A DNA stretch of 64,000 nt from VXPQ01 sp965232485 (GTDB lineage: Bacteria > Bacteroidota > Rhodothermia > Rhodothermales > VXPQ01), in NCBI GenBank assembly GCA_965232485.1, contig OZ246975.1, forward strand, positions 682,001-746,000, given 5' to 3'. The translations under genes were made by a program, and so were the position numbers. The notes beneath the pieces were generated by a model. That model was not told where the DNA came from. It was given only the letters and a program-made list of their open reading frames with translations, and searched no databases. How positions within the stretch are numbered: position 1 is the first letter of the stretch; every line of letters begins with the position of its first letter. Shown piece by piece: positions 55,952 to 64,000 of this stretch.

Positions 55952-57246
55952 CACGAACGCAACCCTCGTTTTCCTATATCTCTCCTGAACTGCATGTGTT
56001 CGAACGAAATGCAACCTGCGGCTTCGTAGGCGCGATTCAGGGCTTCCCTAAGATCCCCGCCAAGTCCCGTAACGCCGAGCACGCGCCCGCCGGACGTCAC
56101 CGGTTCGCCGCGCCCGCCCTCCTCCTGTCGCCCGGGCGCCGTACCTGCATGAAACACCATAACGTCCCGCCTCGCGCGCGCCTTTTCCAGTCCCCGGATC
56201 GGAAATCCCGTTTCGTAGCGCCCCGGATAACCGCCGGAAGCCAACACAACGCACGCCGCCGCGCCGGACTTCATGGACAACGCCGCATTGCGAAGCCCTC
56301 CCCGGGCCGTCGCCTCGAACACATCAAGCGCATCGCTGGCGAGAAGCGGCAAGACCACCTGGGCTTCCGGGTCCCCGAAGCGGCAATTATATTCGATGAC
56401 CCTGGGGCCGTCTTCCGTAAGCATCAACCCGCAATACAGTACGCCCCGGTACGGATATCCTTCCTCGGCCATGCCCTCCAGGGTCGGAGCCACGATCCGG
56501 TTGCGCGCGACGGTCAGCAGGTCGTCCGTTACGATGGGCACGGGCGCATAGGCCCCCATCCCGCCCGTATTGGGTCCCGTATCGCCCTCCCCGATGCGCT
56601 TGTGATCCTGCGCCGGAGCCAGGAGCACATATTCCTCGCCGTCGCACAAAGCGAACAGGCTGGCCTCTTCCCCTTCCATATATTCCTCCACGACCACTTC
56701 GTCCCCCGCCGCGCCGAACCCGTGCTCGCGCAACATGAACCTCAGGGTTTCCACCGCCTCGTCCACAGTAGCGCATATCACCGCGCCTTTGCCCGCAGCC
56801 AAACCGCTCGCCTTGACCACCACCGGCGCCCCGGATTCCCGGACATAGGCCGCCGCCCGGTCGTACTCGTCCGCGCCAAAGGTCCGGGAACGCGCGGTGG
56901 GGACGCCCCGGCGCTGCATGAATGCCTTGGCGAACGCCTTCGACCCCTCCAGCCGAGCGGCCGCCGCGCCGGGTCCCATAACCGGCAGGCCCTCTTCCCG
57001 AAAACGATCGGCAATCCCTGCGACCAGCGGCTGTTCAGGGCCGACCACCGTCAAGTCGATCCGCTCCTCGCGCGCAAAACGCAACAGATTCTCGATGTCG
57101 TCCGCCCGAATGGGAACCGTCGAAGCCATCTCGGCGATCCCCGCATTCCCCGGGGCAGCGAACAGCGTATGTTTTCCTCCCGATGCGGACAAGCTCTGCG
57201 CGATGGCATGTTCGCGTCCCCCGCTTCCGATAACCAGTATGCGCAT
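55951..57246 (-). CDS. purD: Phosphoribosylamine--glycine ligase
   Basis: ATP-grasp enzyme that joins glycine to phosphoribosylamine, the second step of purine synthesis. The 431-residue protein has the GSGGREHAIAQSL N-terminus, VVVKASGLAAGKGA, EEYMEGEEAS and EYNCRFGDPE, all family motifs. Its stop overlaps the next start (TGATG). mutS lies 75 bp away on the same strand. Confidence 0.95.
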   Translation of the reverse strand: MRILVIGSGGREHAIAQSLSASGGKHTLFAAPGNAGIAEMASTVPIRADDIENLLRFAREERIDLTVVGPEQPLVAGIADRFREEGLPVMGPGAAAARLEGSKAFAKAFMQRRGVPTARSRTFGADEYDRAAAYVRESGAPVVVKASGLAAGKGAVICATVDEAVETLRFMLREHGFGAAGDEVVVEEYMEGEEASLFALCDGEEYVLLAPAQDHKRIGEGDTGPNTGGMGAYAPVPIVTDDLLTVARNRIVAPTLEGMAEEGYPYRGVLYCGLMLTEDGPRVIEYNCRFGDPEAQVVLPLLASDALDVFEATARGGLRNAALSMKSGAAACVVLASGGYPGRYETGFPIRGLEKARARRDVMVFHAGTAPGRQEEGGRGEPVTSGGRVLGVTGLGGDLREALNRAYEAAGCISFEHMQFRRDIGKRGLRS

Positions 57247-57321
57247 GAAAGCGTTCGTTGTGTTGCGAAAAATCTTTGGCGGAAAATGGTTTGCGGTTTG
57301 CCCGCATTGTTTGCTTTGCCC

Positions 57322-59973
57322 TCAATCCAGCAATCGCCGAAGGGCGTGAAGTTGCTGCAAGGCCTCAAGCGGCGTCATCCGATCCGGGTCCAGCGCGCCG
57401 AGGCTTTCTTTCAGCGCCTCCCCTGCCGGATCCATTTTGGCGTCGAAAAGAGACATCTGGAATTGCTCGGCGGAAGCCGACGGCATATCCCCGGGAGAAG
57501 GTTTGGCGACGCGCACATCGCCCGGCTGGCCCGCATCAACCTCCGTACGCCGACTTTCCAGTTGCTGCAAAATCTGACGCGCGCGGACAATGACCGGCTC
57601 GGGAAGCCCCGCCATGCGCGCCACTTCAATCCCGAACGAATGGTCGGCGCCTTCCGGGGCCAGTTTGCGCAAAAAGATCACGCGCCCTTCATGCTCCTCC
57701 ACCCGTATGCAAGCGGTGCGCACGCGATCGTATCGATTCGCCAGCTCGTTCAACTCGTGATAATGCGTAGCGAACAACGTGCGGGCCGCCACATCCTCGC
57801 GCTCATGCAAATACTCCACCAGCGCCCAGGCGATGGATAGTCCGTCGAACGTGCTGGTGCCGCGCCCCACCTCGTCCAGTAAAATGAGGGAACGCGGCGT
57901 GGCATTGTTCAAAATGTTGGCCGTCTCGTTCATCTCGACGAGGAACGTGCTTTCGCCTTCGGCCAGGTTGTCGGAAGCTCCGACCCGCGTGAATATCCGA
58001 TCCACAATGCCGATGCGGGCGGATTCCGCCGGTACGAACGAACCGGCCTGGGCCAGCAGCACGATCAGGCCTGTTTGCCGCAACACGACGCTTTTTCCGG
58101 CCATATTCGGACCCGTAATGATGACGATCTGAGCGTCGTCGGGGTCCAGATAGATGGAGTTCGGGATAAAAGGCTCGCCCGCAGGAAGGGCTTGCTCCAC
58201 CACCGGGTGGCGCCCCCCTTCTATTTCGAGCGTTCGCCCGTCGTGCACGGCGGGCCGGACATACCCGAAACGTACTGCGGCGTCGGCCAGCGCCGCATGA
58301 CAATCCACCTTGCCCAGCAACAGGGCGTTGCGTTGCAAGGATTCGGTATGCCGAGCAACCATTGCGCGCAATTCGGCGAAAAGATTTGCCTCAATGACGT
58401 CGATGCGCTCCTCGGCGGTCAGAATTTTTTCCTCGTATTCCTTCAGTTCCGGCACGATGTAGCGCTCCGCATTGACCAGCGTTTGTTTGCGGATATAATC
58501 ATCCGGCACCTTGTCCTTGTGCGTATTGGTCACTTCGAGGTAGTACCCGAAAACCTTGTTGAAACCGATTTTGAGCGAGGAAATGCCCGTACGCTCGATT
58601 TCTTTTGTTTGCAGCCGGGCCAGCCAATCCTTGCCCGAACGGGCAATATCCCGCAAAGCGTCCAGCTCCTCGTTGTAGCCGTCCCGAATCAGCCCGCCTC
58701 CCCCTGTGGCGGCAGGCGGATTATCCACGAGCGCCCGCCCGATCAGATCGACCAGGTCGGCATGTTCGGTAAGTTGCGCGCCGGCTTCCCGCAATGCGGC
58801 GGAAGCACAGTCTTCCCGGGAGGCGAGCAGCTGTTTGACGGCGGGAATCTGCTGAAGAGCCAGCTTGACGGCCGCCATATCCCGCGGCGTCGCCCGCCCT
58901 GTAGCGATGCGGACGGCAAGGCGCTCCAGATCGCCCATCTGCTCCAGTTCTTCGCCCAGCTGCGCGCGCAGCGTTCGCGACCGGAAAAAATCCTCAACGG
59001 CGTCGAGGCGACGCTCAATGGCTGCCGCCTCGCGCAGGGGACGCACCAGCCGTCGGCGGAGTTGCCGCCCGCCCATAGGCGTTTTCGTACGGTCCAGAAT
59101 GCCTATCAGCGTATCCGCCCGATCCTGCCCATGAAGCGGCGCAACCAGTTCCATATTCCGCTTCGTTTGCGGATCCAGCGTCATATGGCTGGCGCTGTCG
59201 TACGGAACAATTTTGCGCACATGAACCAGGCGTCCCTTCTGCGTTTCGGCGAGATAATGCATCGCGACGCCCGCCGCAACCGTGCCGAGCCGCAAACCAT
59301 CGACCCCGAATCCCTTCAGCGAATGCGTACCGAAATGGTTCAACAGAGTTTTCCGGGCGAAATCATATCCGAATATCCAATCCTCGACCGGGGTCACCAC
59401 GAACGATCCGCGAGGCACATCGTCCCGACGACTCCGGGCTACCAGCATCTCGACCGGCTGAATGGACTGCACGAGATCGAACAATTCTTCCCGTTTGCCC
59501 TCGCTCACATAAAATTCGCCCGTGGACGCATCCAGAAACGCCATGCCGCCGCGCCCGCCGTCCAACCACACGGCTGTCAGGTAATTGGATTGCTTCGGGT
59601 CCAGCAGATTCACATCAAAATAGACGCCCGGCGTAACCACCTCCACCACATCGCGTTTCACCAGCGTTTTGGCCTGGCTCGGGTCTTCCGTCTGCTCGCA
59701 CACGGCCACCCGAAAACCGGCCTCGACCAGTTTCGGCAAGTACGTATCCAGCGCATGGTGCGGGAAACCGGCAAGCGGAACGTCGTACGCCTTGCCGTTG
59801 GAACGCTTGGTCAAGGCAATCCCGAGCGCTTCGCTGAGTTGCTTTGCATCCTCGTCGAACGTCTCGAAAAAATCCCCCATCCTGAAGAGAAGCAGCGCGT
59901 GCGGGTGCTGCGCCTTGATGGCGTAATACTGCCGCATGAGCGGCGTTCGCCCTTTTTTCTCCGCGCTGGGCAT
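57322..59973 (-). CDS. mutS: DNA mismatch repair protein MutS
   Basis: Recognises mismatches and starts repair with MutL. 883 residues, the full MutS1 form. The N-terminal mismatch-binding domain holds the conserved FFETFDEDAK (the Phe-x-Glu site reads GDFFETF near 33-39), followed by connector, lever and clamp domains. The ATPase has Walker A GPNMAGKS at about 620, SLILLDEVGRGTSTFDG as Walker B and FATHYHEL. It ends with a C-terminal stretch for dimerisation. It lies 11 bp downstream of an S46 peptidase gene. Confidence 0.97.
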   Translation of the reverse strand: MPSAEKKGRTPLMRQYYAIKAQHPHALLLFRMGDFFETFDEDAKQLSEALGIALTKRSNGKAYDVPLAGFPHHALDTYLPKLVEAGFRVAVCEQTEDPSQAKTLVKRDVVEVVTPGVYFDVNLLDPKQSNYLTAVWLDGGRGGMAFLDASTGEFYVSEGKREELFDLVQSIQPVEMLVARSRRDDVPRGSFVVTPVEDWIFGYDFARKTLLNHFGTHSLKGFGVDGLRLGTVAAGVAMHYLAETQKGRLVHVRKIVPYDSASHMTLDPQTKRNMELVAPLHGQDRADTLIGILDRTKTPMGGRQLRRRLVRPLREAAAIERRLDAVEDFFRSRTLRAQLGEELEQMGDLERLAVRIATGRATPRDMAAVKLALQQIPAVKQLLASREDCASAALREAGAQLTEHADLVDLIGRALVDNPPAATGGGGLIRDGYNEELDALRDIARSGKDWLARLQTKEIERTGISSLKIGFNKVFGYYLEVTNTHKDKVPDDYIRKQTLVNAERYIVPELKEYEEKILTAEERIDVIEANLFAELRAMVARHTESLQRNALLLGKVDCHAALADAAVRFGYVRPAVHDGRTLEIEGGRHPVVEQALPAGEPFIPNSIYLDPDDAQIVIITGPNMAGKSVVLRQTGLIVLLAQAGSFVPAESARIGIVDRIFTRVGASDNLAEGESTFLVEMNETANILNNATPRSLILLDEVGRGTSTFDGLSIAWALVEYLHEREDVAARTLFATHYHELNELANRYDRVRTACIRVEEHEGRVIFLRKLAPEGADHSFGIEVARMAGLPEPVIVRARQILQQLESRRTEVDAGQPGDVRVAKPSPGDMPSASAEQFQMSLFDAKMDPAGEALKESLGALDPDRMTPLEALQQLHALRRLLD

Positions 59974-59984
59974 CTCGTTGCGAA

Positions 59985-62324
59985 TTATTCGACCCCGTTT
60001 GTACGCTCGTCCGCCGGCATAACCTGTCCCGAACTTCCGCCCCCTTCCTGCGAATCGCCGCCCTGCAACAATTCCTCGACAATGCGATCCGCCCCGTACA
60101 TATGCTCCAGCGCCTCCAGAATGCCCCGGGCGTCAACCGACACGGCGCGGCCCCGTTCGTCCAGGTATACATACGTGTTTTGCAATGCATCGATATTGCT
60201 GTCGAACGCCACGCCCACGACCCGCAGGTTCTTGTCGAGCAGCGGCGATCCGGAATTGCCGCCGGTAATATCGTTTGTGGTAACCAGATTCACGGGCGTG
60301 GATCGATCCAGCGAATCAGGCGGAGCGAGCCACCGGTCCGGCAAATCCCAATCGGTGTCTTTGCCGCCGTACGAATAATAATGATCGTACATCCCGAACA
60401 AGGTGGTGTGGGACGGCGCCATCGTACCATTATAAGGATAGTCCGCCACAACGCCATCTGCAATGCGAAGCGAAAACGTCGCATCCGGGGGAATCTCCGC
60501 GCCGTATAATGCGAACCGGGCCAGCGACAACAAGGCGCCCAGTTCCTCCTCCCTGCTTTCCAGACCGGATATCTGCTGCTGTATGGACAAAAACAGGGGC
60601 GTCACGACCCGCGCCAGCGCTTCCGCCGGATCTCCGCTGCCCAGAAAACCCTCTTCCAGCAACACCGCATACCGGGCGGAATCCCCCAACGCGGTGTCGG
60701 ACACGATCCGATCGGCGGCCTTTTCAGGCGTTTGTCCCTGCAACAAACGATTCACCGTCGGATCATTTTCGCCGAGATACCGCAAAAATTCGCGCAGACG
60801 CACGGCAAGCATGCGCTTCTCCAGCTCCGGGGGCCAATTTTCTATGCCCAGCGCATCCTCCAGCACCTCTTCGATTTCGTCTGGCGGCATGCCCCGTTGC
60901 CGCATCAGGCTGATCACATACCCATACGCGGCCCGCACCAACACATGCGAATCGAACGCCGGCGAACCAAAAAACAGAAAGGCCCGGTTCTGATCCGCCA
61001 TGGCTTCCCTGGAACGCTGCAAACGGGCAATCTCGCTGATCGCATGGCCATATTTTTCCTCAAGGGAATCCACGGCGGCAATGGCGGAGACCAAGTCTCT
61101 TTCCGCCGTCATTCGCCGCGCAATCAGCAGCGAATCACGCAATCCGGCCAGTTCTCCTTCATGCTTTTTGAACTGATTCGAAATCTGGAGCCAGTCGTTG
61201 CGCAGGTCGTATTCCCGGGCCGACCCCTCTGCCTCGGCGATATATTCTTCCAGAATCCGCATCCGGTCCCGTAGCGCGTCAAGCGTGGCGGGCAACATAT
61301 AATCCCGCTCGAATTCCAGTTGCCCAACCGTCGCCAAACGGCTCGTGGAGCCCGGATTGCCCACCACGAAAACGGCCTCGCCTTCCTGCGCTCCGTCCTT
61401 GTCCCATGCAAAATAATTCGGCGTACGCAGCGGCTCGCCCTCCGCATCCCAGGCCCGAAAAAAACTGAAATCGAAACTGTAGCGGGGATACGTGAAATTA
61501 TCCGGATCGCCGCCGAAGGCGCCAATCAGCAACTCCGGCGCAAACACCAGCCGAATATCGTCGTAGCGCCGGAACGTATAGGCCGAATACCGCCCGCCGT
61601 AGTACAGTTCGACCACCTGCACGGTCAACAGCGAATCCCGGGCTTTCGCCTCGGCGTCCATGCGTTCCTCCATGCGCTCCATCCTTCTATTTCGCCCCGC
61701 CGCCGAAAGGTCCCGCCGCTCCATATCCCGGCTTGCGCGGCCCGGTCGCCTGCGGGATTCGGGCAAGGCGGCGTCCACAAACGGAACTCGCCCGTAGACC
61801 TCATCCGTAATATCCCGGATTTCCACCAGTTGCTCCGCATAGAGTCCTTCCACCTTGCGCTCCGCCCCAAGCGAATCGGCGTAAAATCCCTCATCCAGCA
61901 AGGCCTCGCCCTCTCGGGTCACCTCCGTAACGCTTTCCCGCGCGCAATGGTGGTTCGTAAGAATAAGTCCGTTCGGCGACACGAACGAGGCCGAACAATT
62001 CGGAAGCCGCAACGCGCCCAAACGCGCCTGCGCGAACCAGGCGGAATCCGGCCTGAATCCATAGGCCTCCTCGAAATAGTCCACCGGCGGGTCCTCGAAC
62101 GTCCACATTTTTCCCGTATCGAATCGCCCCACCTCGACCCGGGACGGCGCGGCGAGCGAACGAGCGGCGGGCGACTCCACCGAAAAAACGTCCGTTACGG
62201 GCGCCTGCTCGGTCGGACCGGGACGCTCCACAACGGATACGACCTGGCTGCTGCCGCTGCATCCCGCCCAGGCCAGCAAGAGCAGCAGAACGGCGGCGCG
62301 CTTTCGGGGAGATTTCATGCGCAT
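59985..62324 (-). CDS. S46-family dipeptidyl-peptidase (lipoprotein), first copy
   Basis: The predicted product has 779 residues. The start at 62324 gives a lipoprotein signal with AWAGC (lipid Cys at 22). The catalytic histidine lies in ILTNHHCARE near 125 and the serine in GGNSGSP near the C-terminus. S46 enzymes (DPP7/DPP11) release dipeptides from peptide N-termini in the periplasm or at the surface. The residue 18 positions after the serine sets P1 preference: Gly in DPP7, Arg in DPP11. Here it is Ser (VAFDSN), so specificity may differ from both. It is in tandem with a second S46 gene. Confidence 0.9.
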   Translation of the reverse strand: MRMKSPRKRAAVLLLLLAWAGCSGSSQVVSVVERPGPTEQAPVTDVFSVESPAARSLAAPSRVEVGRFDTGKMWTFEDPPVDYFEEAYGFRPDSAWFAQARLGALRLPNCSASFVSPNGLILTNHHCARESVTEVTREGEALLDEGFYADSLGAERKVEGLYAEQLVEIRDITDEVYGRVPFVDAALPESRRRPGRASRDMERRDLSAAGRNRRMERMEERMDAEAKARDSLLTVQVVELYYGGRYSAYTFRRYDDIRLVFAPELLIGAFGGDPDNFTYPRYSFDFSFFRAWDAEGEPLRTPNYFAWDKDGAQEGEAVFVVGNPGSTSRLATVGQLEFERDYMLPATLDALRDRMRILEEYIAEAEGSAREYDLRNDWLQISNQFKKHEGELAGLRDSLLIARRMTAERDLVSAIAAVDSLEEKYGHAISEIARLQRSREAMADQNRAFLFFGSPAFDSHVLVRAAYGYVISLMRQRGMPPDEIEEVLEDALGIENWPPELEKRMLAVRLREFLRYLGENDPTVNRLLQGQTPEKAADRIVSDTALGDSARYAVLLEEGFLGSGDPAEALARVVTPLFLSIQQQISGLESREEELGALLSLARFALYGAEIPPDATFSLRIADGVVADYPYNGTMAPSHTTLFGMYDHYYSYGGKDTDWDLPDRWLAPPDSLDRSTPVNLVTTNDITGGNSGSPLLDKNLRVVGVAFDSNIDALQNTYVYLDERGRAVSVDARGILEALEHMYGADRIVEELLQGGDSQEGGGSSGQVMPADERTNGVE

Positions 62325-62340
62325 GGCGAATAAAAAAGAA

Positions 62341-64000
62341 CTATTCGGACAAGATGGCGTCGGCTGCTTCCTCTGTCTCGGCAAAACGTCCCTCGGTCGT
62401 TTCCAGCGTTAGGCGATCCGCATCGTACATATCGTCGAGCGCCTCAAGGATGCCGCGCACATCGACCGAAATACTGCGCGACCGGTCCGTCATGTAAATA
62501 AAATCCCCGGACAAACTCTCGATATTGCCGTCGAACAAAAGCCCTGTCAGGCGCAAGTCCTGATCGATAACCGGAGACCCCGAATTGCCGCCAATGGCGT
62601 CGTTGGTGGAAACGAAATTCAGCGGCGTATTCAGGGCAAAATCCTCCGGCGGCGTCCGCCAGCGCAGCGGCACGTCCCATGGCGTATCGGGACCGTACGA
62701 ATAATAATGATCGTACAATCCGTAATACGTCGTCCAGGGCGGCGCCACCGTGCCATTGTACGGATAGCCTTGCACCACGCCGTCGGCGATGCGCAAGGAA
62801 AATGTCGCGTCGGGAGGCGTCTCCACGCCGTACGCGGCATAGCGGGCTCGCCCGATCTGCTGCGAAAGCGCCTGTTCCTCGGCGGCAAGCGCCGCCATGT
62901 CCTGACGGTAGGCCGCCAACGATTCGGCGATGGCCTGCGCAAGCCGCAGAGCCGGGTCGTCTTCCGGCGCGACGCCGGATTGCAGCGCTTCCATGGCGGA
63001 AATTCCTTCCGTAAGCACCGAATGCGCCACCACGAACTGCGCCGCCTCCTCCGGGGAATCTGCAACGGACATATCCACGCCCGGAATACGCTCCAGACCC
63101 AAACGCTCCGCCAGCGTCTTCAGCCGCGCCGCGAGAAACGCAGCCTGCATCGACGCGGGCTGATCCTCAATGCCGGACAGTTCCTCGCGCAGGGCGGCAG
63201 GAACCTCCCGCAGCGTATCCGGCGACCCGACGTAATCATGCACAATCAGGGCGCGTCGAAGCGCCGCAGCGCCCAGCGAAGAAGCCGGATCCAGCGCAAG
63301 AAACGCCCGGTAGGCATCCTTGAGAACACGCTTTTTTTTCTGTACTTCGCGCATCTGCCCGATGAGACCGCCGTACTGTTCGCTGAGCGCAGGCGTCCCC
63401 TCGATCGCTTCCAGAAACTGCGCCTCGGCGTCCATCCGGCGGGCAAGCACGACGGGATCGTTCAGCGCTTTCACGCGGCCCACGTACAATTTGCGGGCAT
63501 TCTGTAACGAAAAAATCTGGTTGACAAGCGCCTCCTGTCCTTCTGAATCCCCTTCAGAACGCAACGTCTCCAGAGCGGCGAGGCGGGTTTCGATCAGGTC
63601 GAGCACGGCAGGTTCCTGCACGTCGCGGCGAAACAGCAACTCCGCCACGGTAGACAACCGGAACGTAGCGCCGGGATTCCCGACCACGAACACCGCATCC
63701 CCTTCCTGCACCCCTTCGGTATTCATAGGAAAATAATAACGGACATTCAGCGGCTCGCCGTCTTCGTATACCCGAAAAAAGGCCATGTCAAGCGTGTACC
63801 GGGGATACGTAAAATTGTCTGGATCGCCGCCGAAAAACCCGATATTCAGTTCGGGAATAAACACCAGCCGGAGATCGGTATAGCGCCGAAAAACATAGGC
63901 AGACCATAGCGCCCCGTCGTAGAGGGGAACCATTTCGACATGACGCCCCGATCCCGCCTCCGCCTCGATTCGCTCTTGCGCCTGCCGGATGGCCTCTTCC
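62341..64000 (-). CDS. S46-family dipeptidyl-peptidase, second copy (5' end outside window)
   Basis: The frame is open to the window edge and lacks the N-terminal part with the catalytic histidine, so the gene continues beyond base 64000. It contains FGGDPDNFTYPRY, VGNPGATFRL, the catalytic serine motif GGNSGSPV and FDGN, with Gly at the P1-selecting position, as in DPP7 (hydrophobic P1). It is clearly paralogous to the downstream copy, 16 bp away, with different selectivity expected. Confidence 0.9.
   Translation of the reverse strand, partial: EEAIRQAQERIEAEAGSGRHVEMVPLYDGALWSAYVFRRYTDLRLVFIPELNIGFFGGDPDNFTYPRYTLDMAFFRVYEDGEPLNVRYYFPMNTEGVQEGDAVFVVGNPGATFRLSTVAELLFRRDVQEPAVLDLIETRLAALETLRSEGDSEGQEALVNQIFSLQNARKLYVGRVKALNDPVVLARRMDAEAQFLEAIEGTPALSEQYGGLIGQMREVQKKKRVLKDAYRAFLALDPASSLGAAALRRALIVHDYVGSPDTLREVPAALREELSGIEDQPASMQAAFLAARLKTLAERLGLERIPGVDMSVADSPEEAAQFVVAHSVLTEGISAMEALQSGVAPEDDPALRLAQAIAESLAAYRQDMAALAAEEQALSQQIGRARYAAYGVETPPDATFSLRIADGVVQGYPYNGTVAPPWTTYYGLYDHYYSYGPDTPWDVPLRWRTPPEDFALNTPLNFVSTNDAIGGNSGSPVIDQDLRLTGLLFDGNIESLSGDFIYMTDRSRSISVDVRGILEALDDMYDADRLTLETTEGRFAETEEAADAILSE

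Overview
The window looks like chromosomal DNA of a GC-rich bacterium of the Bacteroidota/Rhodothermota lineage (Rhodothermales-like is my best guess). Reasons: a secreted protein with a type IX secretion sorting domain (NYPNPFNP motif), tandem S46 dipeptidyl-peptidases, large signal-peptide beta-rich surface proteins of the kind common in Bacteroidota and Chlorobi, and few strong Shine-Dalgarno sequences. This is inferred from gene content; no rRNA or tRNA gene was recognised.

Region 1 (1-14324, + strand) is a defence island. It starts with the 3' part of a GHKL-ATPase/RecG-C-like gene. A type I restriction-modification operon follows: hsdM, a HEPN/HI0074-type gene, and an unusual gene that fuses a minimal nucleotidyltransferase to the HsdS specificity subunit. 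An IS256-family element (4983-6250) is inserted exactly at the hsdS stop codon and is itself damaged. Next come an AT-rich PIN-like/membrane gene broken by one in-frame TGA, a gap without genes, and hsdR. A Septu-like pair (PtuA-type ATPase and PtuB-type HNH nuclease) closes the island.

Region 2 (14340-40211, - strand) is housekeeping metabolism. Transcription runs from high to low coordinates: ilvB, ilvN, ilvC, leuB, (hairpin-rich gap), leuA, leuC, leuD, cimA, gltB, gltD, thrB, thrC, a squalene/phytoene synthase-like gene, purM, a T9SS-exported protein, two coupled Cys/Met-metabolism PLP enzymes, plsY and gpsA. Nearly the whole valine/leucine/isoleucine pathway is collinear with glutamate synthase, which supplies the amino donor, and with the last two steps of threonine synthesis. 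cimA, leuCD and leuB together can make 2-oxobutanoate from pyruvate, independently of threonine deaminase.

Region 3 (41112-47773) holds a TorF-like porin with a clear terminator, a DUF2064 glycosyltransferase coupled to a cysteine desulfurase, two Tat-exported sugar-type proteins (Gfo/Idh/MocA oxidoreductase and TIM-barrel isomerase), and murA.

Region 4 (47888-64000, - strand) holds a single-chain restriction-modification enzyme (nuclease plus methyltransferase, no helicase motif seen), a large outer-membrane-type protein coupled to a beta-propeller protein and to purD, then mutS and two S46 peptidases. The second peptidase runs off the window.

The most unusual items are the nucleotidyltransferase-HsdS fusion with its HEPN partner, the scarless IS insertion at the hsdS stop codon, a dispersed short motif found at five gene borders, and a 25-bp repeat that occurs once between genes and once inside a coding sequence.
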